Assembly (NCBI RefSeq): GCF_023065955.2
Contig: NW_026622808.1
Coordinates: forward strand, 42,358,475 to 42,422,474
DNA from: Ursus arctos
Taxonomy: Eukaryota > Chordata > Mammalia > Carnivora > Ursidae
Length of the DNA: 64,000 bases
Direction of reading: 5' to 3'
Numbering within the stretch: position 1 is the first letter of the stretch; every line of letters begins with the position of its first letter. The notes below the pieces were generated by a model that saw only the letters and a program-made list of their open reading frames with translations, was not told the DNA's origin and ran no database searches. The translations under genes were made by a program, and so were the position numbers. This document shows positions 48,771 to 60,506 of this stretch, piece by piece.

Positions 48771-49082
48771 TGTACCCAGGCTGAACAGCTAAGCTTCCCA
48801 CAGATGAGGTTAACTTAGAGGGAAATCAGAGTGCTCTCTCATACAATTATGGATTTTTTTTTTCATTGTCAAAATCATCCTGCTCTGGCAGTGGCTAAGA
48901 AGTGACTCAGAGAAGTATAGGGCAAGGGGAAAAAAGGAAGTCTGCCCAGCTAGAAACATTGAGTCAGATATGCATATCTTTGGTCCCCAGAGGCTCCATA
49001 CTTCTACCAGAAAGATACCCAGAGTTACTTTGTTATAACTTCTCTTCTCCAATCTCTGGAATGAATGTACTGGACTGACCTA

Positions 49083-49158
49083 CCTTCCTTCCTTCCTTCC
49101 TTCCTTCCTTCCTTCCTTCCTTCCTTCCTTCCTCCCTCCCTCCCTCCCTTCCTTTCCT
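49083..49158 (+). repeat. (TTCC)n / (CCCT)n microsatellite
   Basis: About thirteen TTCC units grade into CCCT units, next to the tail side of a minus-strand SINE. Growth from the SINE's A/T-rich tail side is a common route for such tracts. Confidence 0.95.
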
Positions 49159-49159
49159 T

Positions 49160-49355
49160 TTATTTTATTTTATTTTTGGAGAGAGAAAGAGAAAGAGTAG
49201 GGGTTGGGGGGGCACAGAAGGAGGGAAAGAATCTTAAGCAGGCTCCACACCCGGCACAGAGCCTGACTTGGGGCTCAATTTCACGACCCTGAGATCATGA
49301 ACTGAGCCGAAATCAAGAGCCGGACACTTAACTGACTAAGCCACCTAGGCACCCC
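49160..49355 (-). mobile_element. CAN-SINE, minus strand
   Basis: The reverse head is 'ctgactaagccacctaggca' then 'cccc', and a (TTTTA)n tail-side tract is at left. The body 'gagatcatgaactgagccga' is the older tRNA-proximal version. Confidence 0.9.
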
Positions 49356-49419
49356 TTGGCATTTATTTTTAACCTGATTATCCCTTCACATAAGCATGGG
49401 GGGGGGGGGTCTGATACAC

Positions 49420-49880
49420 AGCCTCTAAGATGGCATCCAGTGATTTTTGCCTCCAGGTGGTCATCTCCTATAGGGAATAGGGCTGACCTGTGTATCTAAT
49501 AGGATATTGCAGAAATGGTGGCATGTCACTTGTGAGGCTAGATCTTAAGAGACATTAAAGCTTTTACCTTGTTCTCTCTGGAGGAAGCCAGTCAACACAT
49601 GATAAAGATACTCAAACAGCCTGTGGAGAAGAGTCCATGTGGGGGTTTGCCTCCACCAACCATCACCAACCTGCAGCCATTTAAGTGAGACACTGCAAGT
49701 GCCCTCCAGCCTCAGTCAAGCCTTCTGATCAGACCTGCCTGATAGAGACCTAGAAAAAACCACCCAGCTAAGCCCGTCCCCAATTCCTGACCCCAGAAAT
49801 CATATGAGATAATTAATGTTTACTGTAGTTTTAAGTTAATGCATTTCAGTATAATTTGCTATTCAGGATTAGATAACACA
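49420..49880 (+). repeat. MaLR/ERVL-like old LTR
   Basis: 'ctaagatggcatccagtgat', 'ggcatgtcacttgtgaggct', 'ctggaggaagccagtcaac' and the end 'tttgctattcaggattagat' followed by 'aacaca' match an old LTR pattern. The subfamily is not assigned. Confidence 0.55.
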
Positions 49881-50395
49881 GAGGGTTTCTCAAATTTGTC
49901 TGGTGGCAACTCTACAGATGAAACACCTCTCACACCACTACATACATCAAGCTCTCTCTCCATAATTATGTCTTCTCTTAGCACCCAGGCTGTAAGCCTT
50001 TTGCAGGCAAGCACCACTTCTACATTGTTGCACTCTCCCTTCTCATGCTTATTGATTAAATGGGTTCCTGTGACTTTCCTTCTTCCCCTTTGACTACTAA
50101 AATCATTTTCTTCAACTCTTGGGTCTCCTCTTTGGAGTTCTTTTTTTTTTTTTTTTTCCCTAATTGAGCAAAAGCCAGGAAAATTGAACATGCTCTATCA
50201 CAATCACAAAATGTACCTGGCACTCAGCCACAAGAGACCACGTAGCCTTTTCAATGACCAGAGAAGGATTGCAGGGACCCTTGATAAATATGTTATGAAC
50301 ACCTCCTCCCATCAGTAAGCTGCTACCCATGGGTGAAATAAATTACATTAGCAAATGTGCTTATTATCTATTTCTCTCCTGAATATAGGCTTCAC
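49881..50395. other. Unassigned DNA
   Basis: Contains a T run at 50139-50157 and nothing else that I can name. Confidence 0.5.
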
Positions 50396-50700
50396 CCATA
50401 AATTACATTCATTCCACACTTACTAGACATGTAAGGCAGGATGGGTGATGCAAGGACTATATATTGTCTGTTTTCAAGGAACTCATAATCACATATAGGA
50501 GACTTATCATAAAGATGCAAATATTTACTGATATTAACTTGTATGCCTAAATAGTACATTAATAAATCAAAGAGACTGAAAGCTGAGGGCCAAATGAATG
50601 GTATACATGAGTGTTAATGGATCTTCAAAGGGACAGGTTACTGCTGTGAGCTGAATTGATCAGGGCAGGCCTTATGGAGGAACAAAGTCTTAAGAAAGTA
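50396..50700 (+). repeat. Possible L1ME4-like LINE fragment
   Basis: 'acattcattccacacttact', 'caaggaactcataatcacat' and 'gggcaggccttatggaggaa' keep the order of the old LINE unit seen at 3545 and 4187. It is very diverged, so the call is tentative. Confidence 0.4.
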
Positions 50701-50709
50701 TGACGGTGG

Positions 50710-51315
50710 TAGATGTCATTATAGATGCTACCAGTTTCACCCAATTGTCCTGGGCATAGGGATGCCTGCACATCTCAGCTTCTTGTGGTCTCAGCAGAAC
50801 CATGTGATTAGCTGTACCCAAAGGGGTATGAGAAAAAGTAACTTATTTCTTTATTTTTCTTCTCTTTTTAAAGATTTATTTCAGAGAGAGAGAGAGCTTG
50901 AGTGGAGGGAGATCAGGGGGAAAGGGAGAGAAACAGACTCAGTGGGGAGCATGAAGCTGGCTGTGGGGCTCAATCCTCCATAACCTGAGCTGAAACGAAG
51001 CATCCAATGCTCAACAGACTGAGCCACCTGGGTGCTCCAATGTATTTCTTTGCAGGGTTAAATCAGGGGAAAATCCATGTTTTATTCTCCAGTCTGTCTT
51101 TCCTAAGAAGGTAACATACTCTGGTTGGTGCAGCCACAGGATGCTGGTGGCTCCAGCAGCTTGGTTCCTGAATAGCTACCATCAGCAAAGCCCCCTGACG
51201 ACCTGGGTTGAACATGTACCATGAGCAAGAAATATACCTTCCTTTATGTTACATCACTGGGATTTGGGAATTAATTTGTTATTGCAGCATAATCTAGCCT
51301 CTCTTAACTAAAACA
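50710..51315 (+). repeat. Old LTR-like repeat split by a SINE
   Basis: Left half 'ttatagatgctaccagtttc' and 'ggtctcagcagaaccatgtg'; right half 'ccatgagcaagaaatatacc', 'tcactgggatttgggaatta' and 'ttattgcagcataatctagc'. The right half resembles the AATAAA-bearing end of an old MaLR-like LTR. The SINE at 50853 splits it. Confidence 0.5.
50853..51038 (-). mobile_element. CAN-SINE, minus strand
   Basis: The reverse head is AGACTGAGCCACCTGGGTGC, with a TTTAAAGATTTATTT tail at left. Flanks AACTTATTTCTTT (50840-50852) and AATGTATTTCTTT (51039-51051) form an imperfect duplication. Confidence 0.92.
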
Positions 51316-54300
51316 GAAAGATTGTTAGGGGATTGCTAATAATCTTTAGATGTGGAGAGAGGTGGAGAAATGCACACAATGGTAGAAGTAGCTTAAAAGG
51401 TGTGTGTAATATGACCTTTCTCAATGACAAATCTAGGAACATACTAGGACATAGCTTGTTATGACATATCTTAATAGAATTGAAAGTTTTTAAATAAAAA
51501 CATAAAGAGGGTTGGAAAGTCAGCAGGAGAATGAGCTACTGCCTTCGGGGGATCATTACAGATCTCAGAGTAACAGGATTATTGATGCCTTGGCCAGCAG
51601 CATTCTTTTTTCTTCACTTTCTTTTTCTTTGAGATTACAAGTCATATATTTCCATTTGGAAAACAGTATTTCATAACCTCTAAACCTAACATGAGTCCTG
51701 TGAAACCCTAGTCTACAGTTGAATGGCCAAAAATAAAGACTTGGAATTCCTTCAAAGCTATCCCATTTTACAGAGCAATGCTTTCTCTCTCTACCAAGAA
51801 AGTGTTCCTGTGTGATGAATTCCCCTCTCTTGCTGTATATTACACTTACTGCTCTATGCCTGTCACTCCCTATTCTCTTCCTAGTTGTTTGTGCCTTATT
51901 AAATTCAACACTGAAGCAACCAATAAGAAGGAGAGAGGCTCAAGAAGCCCTTTCTTTTATAATCAGAGCTCCCTGTTTTCTAGGAACAAATAATACTTTC
52001 CAATCAATTCATGGGTGGGACTCATTGTCAATTCACTTTCTTTGTAAAATACTGTTTCTCCACGAGTAGCAAATGGTCTTCAGTGAGAACATGGTGATCT
52101 GTTTTAGCTGAATTTTTCATATGGACATTATCTCTCCCGTGTTACCTCCTCAAATCAAACCTCTTTGAAATTGATTTGCAAATAGAATTTAAGAGTCTAA
52201 AGATGAAATCAAATAGCCTAGCCGTTCCTACCGATTATTCCCAAAGCAAAGCTCCAAGCCAGTCATCTCAGGATGAAGGTAGAAATTCAGAGGCATATCT
52301 AAGCTCTGAATATCTTTAAATATATGTGTGTGGGGGGGGGGGAATTGGGGTGGGAGGAGTGAGGGAGGAAAAGAAGGTACTTCTGAAAAAACTCACTTTA
52401 ATTGTGTACATTTTAGAGTGTCTCAGTCTTTGGCCTTTAAACACTGTACTATTATAGCTTTGAAGGGATTTGCCAGGTTAACCAAGTACCAAGGAACTAA
52501 CCTCAGATTAGTCCCTTATCTAAATAAATGTTCTGGCAACTCAACAGGCAAAGTTGAGCTGCACAGTTTTACTAGAGATTCAAAGTATCCAGAAAACAAC
52601 AAACTCGAAGATCATACCGATTTCGCCTAAATCCTTTAACTCCTCTGGAATATCAATCCTTCTGATTTTTGAGGAATATTATTCTTATGCCATTGTTTTG
52701 CAACATGGAATGTATTAGTAAGTCTCTTTGGTTCTTAGGAAAAGTCCCCTAGAATTTCTATCTTTGAGGACCATCTCTTCTCATCAGCCTGCATGCTGTC
52801 GAGCTGACAAAAGCAACTCACCTACCCATAATGCCGCCAGCCGTCCACTGGGATTCTGCCTCACCACAGCATTCTCAGCATTTTTTTTAAATAGTCAACT
52901 TTTTAGATCACAGAAATACTTTCAACTTTTTTAAAATAGTCAACTTTTTCATCACGGAAATACTTTCAACTTTTTTAAAATAGTCAACTTTTTGGAACAC
53001 AGAGATATTTTCAAAATGCCACTCTGTTTTTAAAGGGCTCTGTAAAAATTAGGAAGGTGTCCAGGATTGGTGACGTAATCAACATGTCATCCAGGAACCT
53101 AAATATCCTATTGCGTTTTTTAAAAAGGACTGTGCTGAGGCAGATACCAAAGGAGTTGAAATCAGGAGAGAAAATCTCTCTGATGATCTGAGCAGGCAAA
53201 CATATTTTGCAGAATCATGTTGAAAAAGACCCTCGGTTGTACCTGCTGTGTGTCCCTACTGGTGACATTCCTGAAAAAGGCTTTAAGTTGCTCTAACTGC
53301 CTGCTTTGCTTCGTTTGTTCTATGAATCCCCTGCTATAAGCAAATGCTTTCAGTTGTTCCTAAATCTTCATGAGCACTTGTTGAAAAAAAAAAATCTGAA
53401 GCTATTAACTCCACACATATTAAAAACTTACAGCAGGAAGGCAGGAAGCTAGTTTTCTAACATGAATTGTCTAGCTCAGGGGTCTCTCATCCTGTAATTC
53501 AGTGTGATACCTCTACACTTTGACTTCAATAATACATACTTTGTGTGAGACACCTTGGGAAGAGGAAAATCGGGTATTTCACATCAGTGTGAGATCCTTC
53601 TCCCTTTGTCTCCACCCCCACGGCCCCCGCACACACACCTTCTTCCCTTCTCTTTTTAATTCTACTGAAAAAAATTCTCAAGAGGCAAAAATATATCCCT
53701 CTCTGTATTTTTATAAGCTGGCCAGTTGTGCTTCCAGGTTTCTGGGGTTACTGAACACAGAAAATCATGCCTCAAAAATAATCCCACGTTATTCTCAAAA
53801 ATCATTTTTCTCAGTCATTAGCTGATTAACACCAATTTTCCTTTTTAAAAACTTAACAAAACATAATCATCATTTTTGGAAATAAACCCTCATTCAGAAT
53901 GATTCAAAGAGAATACAAATTTAATGATCACCCTGAGAACCCCAGTAATACATCCCAGGAAATAATAATAAAATTTATGATGGCTTTAAAATTGTTTAAC
54001 TCCTTTCAGGAATCTCTGAATTATAGGGTAGTAACATAACCAAGGACTGGCAACAACTCACAAAAGTCCAGAAGAGTTTTGCCTTTGAGTTTGTAGGCAA
54101 AGATGCTTAAATTGTTCCCCTTTGAAAAATATTTATTATTTACCTTCCTGTGTGTCAGACAGTCCTGCAACATGACTATAACTCTTGTGTTCTTAGATTT
54201 GAGCTTCAAGGTCTTGGCATACATGGGGAAACTAGTAGGGTAGTAAGCCGACCAACTTGTTTTTTGTTTTTTGTGTATGTTTTGTTTTGTTTTGCTTTGC

Positions 54301-54588
54301 TTTGTTCTGTAAGGAGAGAAAAAGAGAGAGAGAGAGAACACTCCCAACAGCTTCATAAAGAAATCTGCAAAGCAGCACCAAAGTGAATGAATCAGAACAC
54401 AGAAGGATACAATTTTTCCCGCTAGATAATCGATTATACTAGGAGGAAGAAAGATTTGAAACCACTGAATGATTTTTCTGATAACCACCCCTGGCTCTCT
54501 CCAAAGAGACACATGCAAAGTTGGGCAAGTTGTTTTCTGTCCTGTCAGGAAAATATTTAGTAACAGCCTTGTAAAAGTAAGTACTCAC
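51316..54588. other. Long stretch without named dispersed repeats
   Basis: About 3.3 kb in which I can name only a G run at 52331-52342, the 44-bp tandem repeat at 52881-53015 and low-complexity T-rich patches near 54260-54310. A 165-codon open frame on the minus strand (54021-54518) has low-complexity composition and no domain I recognise. Confidence 0.5.
52881..53015 (+). repeat. Three-copy 44-45 bp tandem repeat
   Basis: The unit core TAGTCAACTTTTT begins at 52892, 52937 and 52981, followed in each copy by an ATCAC/ACAC-GAAATA-type segment and TTTCAACTTTTTTAAAA. Periods are 45 and 44 bp. There are no spacers, so it is a small minisatellite. Confidence 0.93.
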
Positions 54589-54722
54589 AGCTGCCCCGGG
54601 GAGCTGCGGATTTGTTTGTAATGTTTCTTTCAACAAGTTCCTTTGTTGCCTTGTGTGTTCTCTCACAAAGGCCTGGCCTTCTTCTGCAGATAGATTCACC
54701 ATTCTGTCTGCGTGAATACTGT
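54589..54722 (-). CDS. Possible coding exon, minus strand (unconfirmed)
   Basis: On the minus strand the segment follows GTGTACTTTCAG (acceptor) and is followed by GTGAGTACTTAC (strong donor). It contains an ATG at 54702-54700 in a good context (purine at -3, G at +4). The 38 codons up to the donor begin MVNLSAEEGQAFVREH and end in exact phase 0. The frame is also open upstream of the ATG within the segment. The peptide looks hydrophilic and helix-prone. I cannot match it to a known protein. Without splicing, the frame runs on to a stop at 54441-54439 (87 codons in all). It is outside any repeat that I recognise. Confidence 0.28.
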
Positions 54723-55095
54723 CTGAAAGTACACAGACCAGCCAAGCTGGCTCTATCTGATGATCCTGCCACCACAGGGTCCTAAGAGTGACCTACAGAA
54801 CGGGAATGGAGAAAATCATATTGGCTGACCCCAGGGGACGTGGTGAAGCTTAGCTGGCACGTAGCTGTAGAGCCGTTTGAAGGAAAAAGCACTGTTTAAA
54901 ATACTAAGTATTAATTTTATAATTTGCAAATGAAAAGAAATCTTACTTGGATAATGAGTGCTTCTCATTTCAGAAAGTATTTTTCACTAGGAAATTTCTT
55001 TATAGAGTTTAGATAAATTTCTGTGATGTATAGACATTTGAAGAGAAACCAAAGCAGCTGGGATTGGTGTGATAGAATTTTAAAATGTGGTAGGT

Positions 55096-55294
55096 CTGGG
55101 ATGTCTAGGTGGCTCAGTCAGTTGAGCATCTCTCTTTGGCTTGGGTCATGATCCCAGGGTCCTGGGAGGGAGTCCTGAGTCCCATATAGGGCTCCTTCCT
55201 GCTCCCCCCTCTGCCTGCTGCTCCCTCTGCTTGTGCTCGCTCTCTGTCTCTGTCTGACAAATAAATAAATAAAACCTTTAAAAAAAATAAAGAA
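55096..55294 (+). mobile_element. CAN-SINE
   Basis: Head GGATGTCTAGGTGGCTCAG, body GGTCATGATCCCAGGGTCC, CT-rich tract and AATAAATAAATAAAACC tail. A perfect 15-bp duplication, TAAAATGTGGTAGGT, lies at 55081-55095 and 55295-55309. Confidence 0.95.
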
Positions 55295-55449
55295 TAAAAT
55301 GTGGTAGGTGACATTTGTCACTCCCAAGCAATTGCCTAAAAACCCAATATCATGGGTTATTTATAAGACATATGTTAAACATTATCCCCACTTGCCAACG
55401 ATACCAGATCAAAAACTCACACACATTTTTTCAAGGTACGAAATTATTG

Positions 55450-55640
55450 AACCTTATTGAGCACATTTCCACTTACTACCTCTGTAACCTTGAGCATGTC
55501 ATTGAGCCTCTGAGTCCTTTCCTCATCTTTATAAACAATGCTAATGCTAATACCTACCTTATAGCGTTGTGAGATTTACGAAAGAATTAAGTAAAATGAA
55601 GGCTGATATTTATTAAACTCTAAATAAATGTTTGTCGCCA
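55450..55640 (+). repeat. MIR ancient SINE
   Basis: 'cacttactacctctgtaacc', 'attgagcctctgagtccttt', 'tacctaccttatagcgttgt' and 'ctctaaataaatgtttgtc' keep the MIR order. Confidence 0.78.
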
Positions 55641-56180
55641 GCAGCAGCAGCAACATCATCTTCCAGGAACACTAGTGCTCCTTTAAGGGCACTGGCGCAC
55701 TTCTGAAAGGCTCTGCATCCTTGGTCTAAAGACTTCCTTCCTCTAAAGATTCTCTGGGGCTAGCAACCAAATCCTTGAGCAGCTTCAAGAGCTCTGCGAA
55801 CCCTCTGAAGCTAAATGTGGGGCCAGGTACACTATTCTAGGACACCTCTTCACATCGTTTCTCACCTTCAGAGGTTAAGAATCACTGCCGTAAGTCATCT
55901 AGTTTAACCATCCCTTCTTCCGCTGGAGAACCAGAGTCCTCTTCAGCGCAGAGTGTCCAGGGGCAGACAAAGGAGCTGAGCTTCAGCTGCTGCTTAGGCT
56001 CCACCCTGTCCCAGCTTCTGTTAACCTCCTCTCCCCATCCTGTGATCGTAGACCCAGCTCCCTTCCGCGGTCTCAACGCATGCTCATCTCAGGACTAATG
56101 GTGACACAGGGCAGGAGGACTTACCAGTACCTGGGCCAATGCTCTGGGTAACATCCAGTCAGCTCTGTGGCTCTGTACTA
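55641..56180. other. Unassigned GC-balanced DNA
   Basis: A phrase 'agaggttaagaatcactgc' at about 55871 resembles a terminal part of hAT-type repeats but is too short to call. Nothing else is recognised. Confidence 0.4.
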
Positions 56181-56184
56181 TCAT

Positions 56185-56405
56185 AGAGAGATCATGACCT
56201 TTGAAATAAGAAGGCTTGTGTTTAATTCTGTTCTACCACTTGCTGGATGTATGACCTTGGAAATGTTTACTTCATCATTCCTTTGTCATCAGTAAAACAC
56301 AGGCAGGAAGATTTATTTTCTGAGTCTTTGAGGAGAGAATGAGAGAATGTGGAGAATATAGAAAAATAGCATATGTCTGGCAAGAGTGGGTGTTCAACAA
56401 TACTC
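56185..56405 (+). repeat. MIR ancient SINE (diverged)
   Basis: 'ttgtgtttaattctgttcta', 'ccacttgctggatgtatgac', 'gcatatgtctggcaagagtg' and 'ggtgttcaacaat' follow the MIR order with a decayed middle. Confidence 0.65.
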
Positions 56406-56539
56406 TCTTCTCATTCCTGGGCTTCAACCTGGGTACCTTGGTCACCTGCCTGGGACCCAAATCCCTCAAGGAATGAGCTCTGGCCCTCATTGGCTTGATC
56501 CCACCACCACAGTGCCAACTGGTTCACTATGCTTGTTTA

Positions 56540-56744
56540 TTTTTTTAAATATAGACTTATTTACTTATTAGAGAGAGAGAGAGAATGGGGAGGGGCAAAG
56601 AGAGAGGGAGAGAGAGACAGAGAAGTCGACTCCCCACTGAGTGTGTGGAGCTTGACACCGGGCTTGATCTCACAACTCTGAGATCATGACCTGACCTGAA
56701 ATCAAGAGTCAGATGCTTAACCGACTGAGCCACCGGGTGCCCTT
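56540..56744 (-). mobile_element. CAN-SINE, minus strand
   Basis: The reverse head is CCGACTGAGCCACCGGGTGC, a GA-rich tract stands where the CT tract is reversed, and a TTTATTTACTTATT tail lies at left. A duplication of 18 bp with one mismatch is at 56522-56539 and 56745-56762. Confidence 0.95.
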
Positions 56745-56884
56745 GTTCACTGTGCTTGTTTAAAAGGGACCTTTGATTTAATGGGCATCTGGCATTTCAT
56801 ATCATGAAATTTATCAAATGCAGGTTAATAGAAACTAAAAGATCCCTGGTTATTTAAGAGTAAAACATGAAGGCAGTATAACTG

Positions 56885-57085
56885 ATAATAATGGTAAATA
56901 TAACCTTTTTGAGCTCTTAGTATAGGCCAGACACTGTCCTAAGCATTTTACATATATTTTTGCATATGATCCTCATAATAACTGTGTGCAGCAGATGTGA
57001 TTATAATCTCAACTTTACAGATGAGGAAACGGAGACTTGGCAACCATTGAGCAAACTGCCCAAAATAACACAGGTAATAAGTAAC
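56885..57085 (+). repeat. MIR ancient SINE
   Basis: 'agtataggccagacactgtc', 'atgatcctcataataactgt', 'tttacagatgaggaaacgga' and 'ataacacaggtaataagtaa' reproduce the MIR order well. Confidence 0.83.
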
Positions 57086-57250
57086 ACAGACATGGGATTA
57101 ACAAGAGAGTCCCCATTCTAAATAAGTATGAAAAATGTTTCAGGGTGTACCTCTCTAGCTAAGAAGAGTCATTTCATATACATATTTGATTTTATATATA
57201 TTTCTTCAAGGTTCATCAGTTAGAGCTTTCTGAAGGTGTGACCATATTGT

Positions 57251-57482
57251 TTGCTTGCTTGTTTGCTTTTTAAAGATTTAGTTATTTATTTTAAAGAGAG
57301 AGAGAGAGAGAGAGAGACTGGGGAGTGCAGTGGGGGAGGGGAGAGGGAGAGAGAGAATCTTAAACAAGATCCACATTGAGCATGGAGCCCTACAAGGGGC
57401 TCCATCCCCGGACCCTGAGATCATGACCTGAGCCAAATCAAGAGTTGGACACTCAAACAACTGAGCCACTCAGGCACCCCAA
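57251..57482 (-). mobile_element. CAN-SINE, minus strand
   Basis: The reverse head is ACAACTGAGCCACTCAGGC, with a long (GA)n tract and a TTTAGTTATTTATTTT tail. Flanks TGTGACCATATTGT (57237-57250) and TGTGACCATACTGT (57483-57496) form the duplication with one mismatch. Confidence 0.95.
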
Positions 57483-57496
57483 TGTGACCATACTGT

Positions 57497-58229
57497 GATC
57501 ATAAATTGTTGACTCTACAACTACATATGAAAACATAACCTAACCTCAACCCACTTGAGATGATATCACTGTTCCTTTAGCAGGTAAGGGATTTTTCAAT
57601 CCTGGGACAGATAAAATTAAACAGATCACATAGTCATTGAAACCCATGGTGTTCACATGTTTTAGTTAAGTTAGGCACTAGGACAATCTGAGTGTTTGGT
57701 GTCAAGTATTTGTCATCTTTAAGAGAATTTATACCATATTTAAGAACCTAACAGGTTAAGTCAATGATTCCAGTTTTAAATGTGTGATTGATTACTGACT
57801 TCTGATTTTAGGTAGAAAGTTTCAAGAGAATTTGACTGTAGGTGGTACTGAAATGTTTAAGATAATTGGATTTATTATGTTTATGAGTTTAGTATATTTG
57901 ACTCAAAATACGGTTTAAAAGCTTAGAAGCTTGGTTAGGATTGTGAGCTTGCTCTGGCAGGCATCTGAAGTATTTACAAAGAAAGTTAAAGTGTTAAAAT
58001 TCTTAGTGTATTTTAAAATATTGATAAAGAAATGTAACTAAGTAAATGTAAAAGATTAGTTAAGTAGCAGTAGTTAATTTATGGCATTCATAAATTGTAC
58101 GAAAAGATTCTGAGTTAATTTAAGTGCTGTAAAAACTCATTTAAAAATATCTAACTTCAACAAACATTAATTAAAAAATCAAACTAGTATAAATATACCT
58201 TTCTGCATACAAAAGTGCCCCTTTAGTCA
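57497..58229. other. Unassigned AT-rich DNA
   Basis: About 730 bp, strongly AT-rich, without a named repeat or open frame of note. Confidence 0.5.
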
Positions 58230-58835
58230 CTAAAAACTCACATTGGCAGACCCATAAGCAAGAGTAAGCTGTCCAAAGCATAAATCTGGTCATGTCATAC
58301 GTTAGCCAAGAATCCCCTTTGGTTTTCCATTGCACTTAGGAGAAATCCCAAATTCCTAACCAAGGTCTATGAGGCCCTGTAGAATTGACCCCTGAACACT
58401 TATTCTGCCTCATCTTCAATTATTTTCCTCCTTCCCCAGCACACTCACTATATCCAGTCACACATTGGCCTTTTCTTCCCTCCCTGGTGCATCGCAAGTT
58501 CATTACTGCAGCAAGGCCTTTATACTTGCTGTTCTCTCTAGCTGGAACACTTCTCCTAAATTTTTTTGCGTGGCTGGCTCCTGTTTAACATTTAATTCTC
58601 TGCTCAAATGTCACCTCCTCCATAAGCCTCCTCTAATTGTCCCTTCTTCCAATAATCTCTGACACAGTATTATAGTTAAAAGTCTTAGAAGTATCCTCAA
58701 TGTCTGAATTATTGTGCTCATTTATTGGTTCACATGTTTATTTTCCTTCTTCCCCAAATAAAAGATCAATGAAAGGAAAACCTTCTCTGTCTTGCCTCAC
58801 ACATACTAGGTGCTCAATAAATACTTGTTATATGA
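58230..58835 (+). repeat. Long L2 LINE 3' part
   Basis: 'cataaatctggtcatgtcat', 'gaatcccctttggttttcca', 'aggtctatgaggccctgtag', 'ctctgctcaaatgtcacctc' and 'taggtgctcaataaatactt' give the whole L2 3' order over 600 bp. It is among the longer L2 pieces here and non-coding. Confidence 0.88.
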
Positions 58836-60415
58836 ATGAATACATTTAAATAAATAAAACTTGCCTCTGCTTTAAATGCTGAGTTATTTTAAAAACATAT
58901 CCCTTCATGACACCGAGTCTGTAAGACCCAATTTTGGGGGGTTATTTGACAATATGATTATGTTACTTTGGGGTTAATGTCCATGAATTTCTGAAAATAG
59001 GCCAAATGCCAAGCAGAGCATACAAGCAAATATGATCCCTCCCCAGGACATTCAAATTATAAGCACTCAAAAATCTTGGCAAGATGCCTATGCTAATAAG
59101 AAAGTGATCCAATATTCATGAGAATTTGAAAAGCCATTATTTTTGCCTGAAATCATCTTGGCTTTTCCATAATTAATATGTCATTATCATCACAAGGCTA
59201 AGAGATCAGGATGATAAAAGCATTGTTTCATATAACAACACTTATAGGAACAATGGTGTTTCACAATATACCACAGTGACTTTTGATAAAGGAAAATAAT
59301 CCCAAATCTGAGGGTAACGAATATAGAAACTGACTAAACAGAAAGAAGATAGAAACAGCTGGCATCGAGACAGAAAGGTAGGTGTATAAGCTAATCTAGA
59401 AATGGAAAGCATGTTCTGGAAATGCCTGGGAAGAGACAAATTCCAAGTACTCATGGGCCATGGGAAATAATGGGATCAGAGTCCCATGTTCTGTGCCTGG
59501 TGTTCCTTTTTCATAGTTCTTTTTGCTTTGGTCAGGGAGAAACTGGTCTTGAATGTCTGCTAATCCTTTCCTCCATTCTCTTAACTTTCTATCTCTATCT
59601 CTACATAATTGTATCGTCTAAACTATAATATACTAGCATTTCATAGAAATGTCTGCTCAGAATTCCAGTTTATAATGCACCTTGGTCTATGAGCCAGCAT
59701 GAATCTAAGAAGCAATTAGATCAATAATCTTATAGCATCTTTTGTTAGACTGACATTTGCAACCATTACCAATTGTACATTTTTAAACATTATATATACA
59801 TAAAAGAATTCATAGGGAAATTTTTTTTTTAGTTAAGAAATCATTTGTCCCTCCTGACAAAGTGGTATGTTTCCTTCTGTAGCTAATGGTAATCACATAA
59901 CTCGTTTGTTTGTTTCTTTGTTGCCTTAGTCATCCAAGAAGCTCAGAGCTCAGAACAGGACTATTATTAGTTTAGATTGTCTTAAACAACTTCCTCCCTC
60001 CTTCTCCTTTTTCCTCCTTTGACCTCAAATGTAGAGATCTGTTTAGACTTTTTTGTTGTTCTTTCGAGGTGTGTCTTTTCTTATGAGTTGGTAAAATTTG
60101 CTTTGGAAATGTTTTCTGATAAAAACCATGAATAATTTAGTTAAATCTTGAAACTCCATTTTACCAAATAGAGTATGTCCTGGGTTTTCCCCAGATTGCA
60201 GTAAACATCCAGAAATAGCTCAGAGCTGAGGTATCTCCAGAGAATTGGGAGATGGGAGAGCAAAGAATATTTAAAAACAAGGAATTTTAGCGTACTTTTA
60301 ACTATTATTTTCTAGGAAGCATAAAAGGAAAACTTCCATGTAAAGGTTGATTGCTGTAAGTGGATGTCTATATGGAAAAAATAACTGAATATCTGAGATA
60401 AAAGGAATCTTAGAG
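58836..60415. other. Unassigned DNA left of the young L1
   Basis: No gene or dispersed repeat is recognised. This flank would contain the left target-site duplication of the L1. Confidence 0.5.
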
Positions 60416-60433
60416 GGAGTACAGGTCTGGGTT

Positions 60434-60443
60434 AAGATGGCGG
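60434..60443 (+). promoter_or_regulatory. YY1-type core in L1 promoter
   Basis: AAGATGGCGG is read directly and appears again at the same place in the older L1 at 32688-32697. Confidence 0.75.
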
Positions 60444-60506
60444 AGGAGTAGGAGACACCGTTTTCAGCCAGTCCTCCGAGTGGAGCTGGATAGGTACCAG
60501 ACCAGC

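Noticed and set aside
52881..53015. CRISPR-like array
   Set aside because: The repeats are directly adjacent with no spacers and the genome is mammalian. It is a small minisatellite.
54021..54518. 165-codon minus-strand open frame
   Set aside because: The composition is low-complexity with a lysine/threonine/glutamine patch from a T-rich tract. There is no domain, and it is within the range expected among many chance frames in 64 kb.
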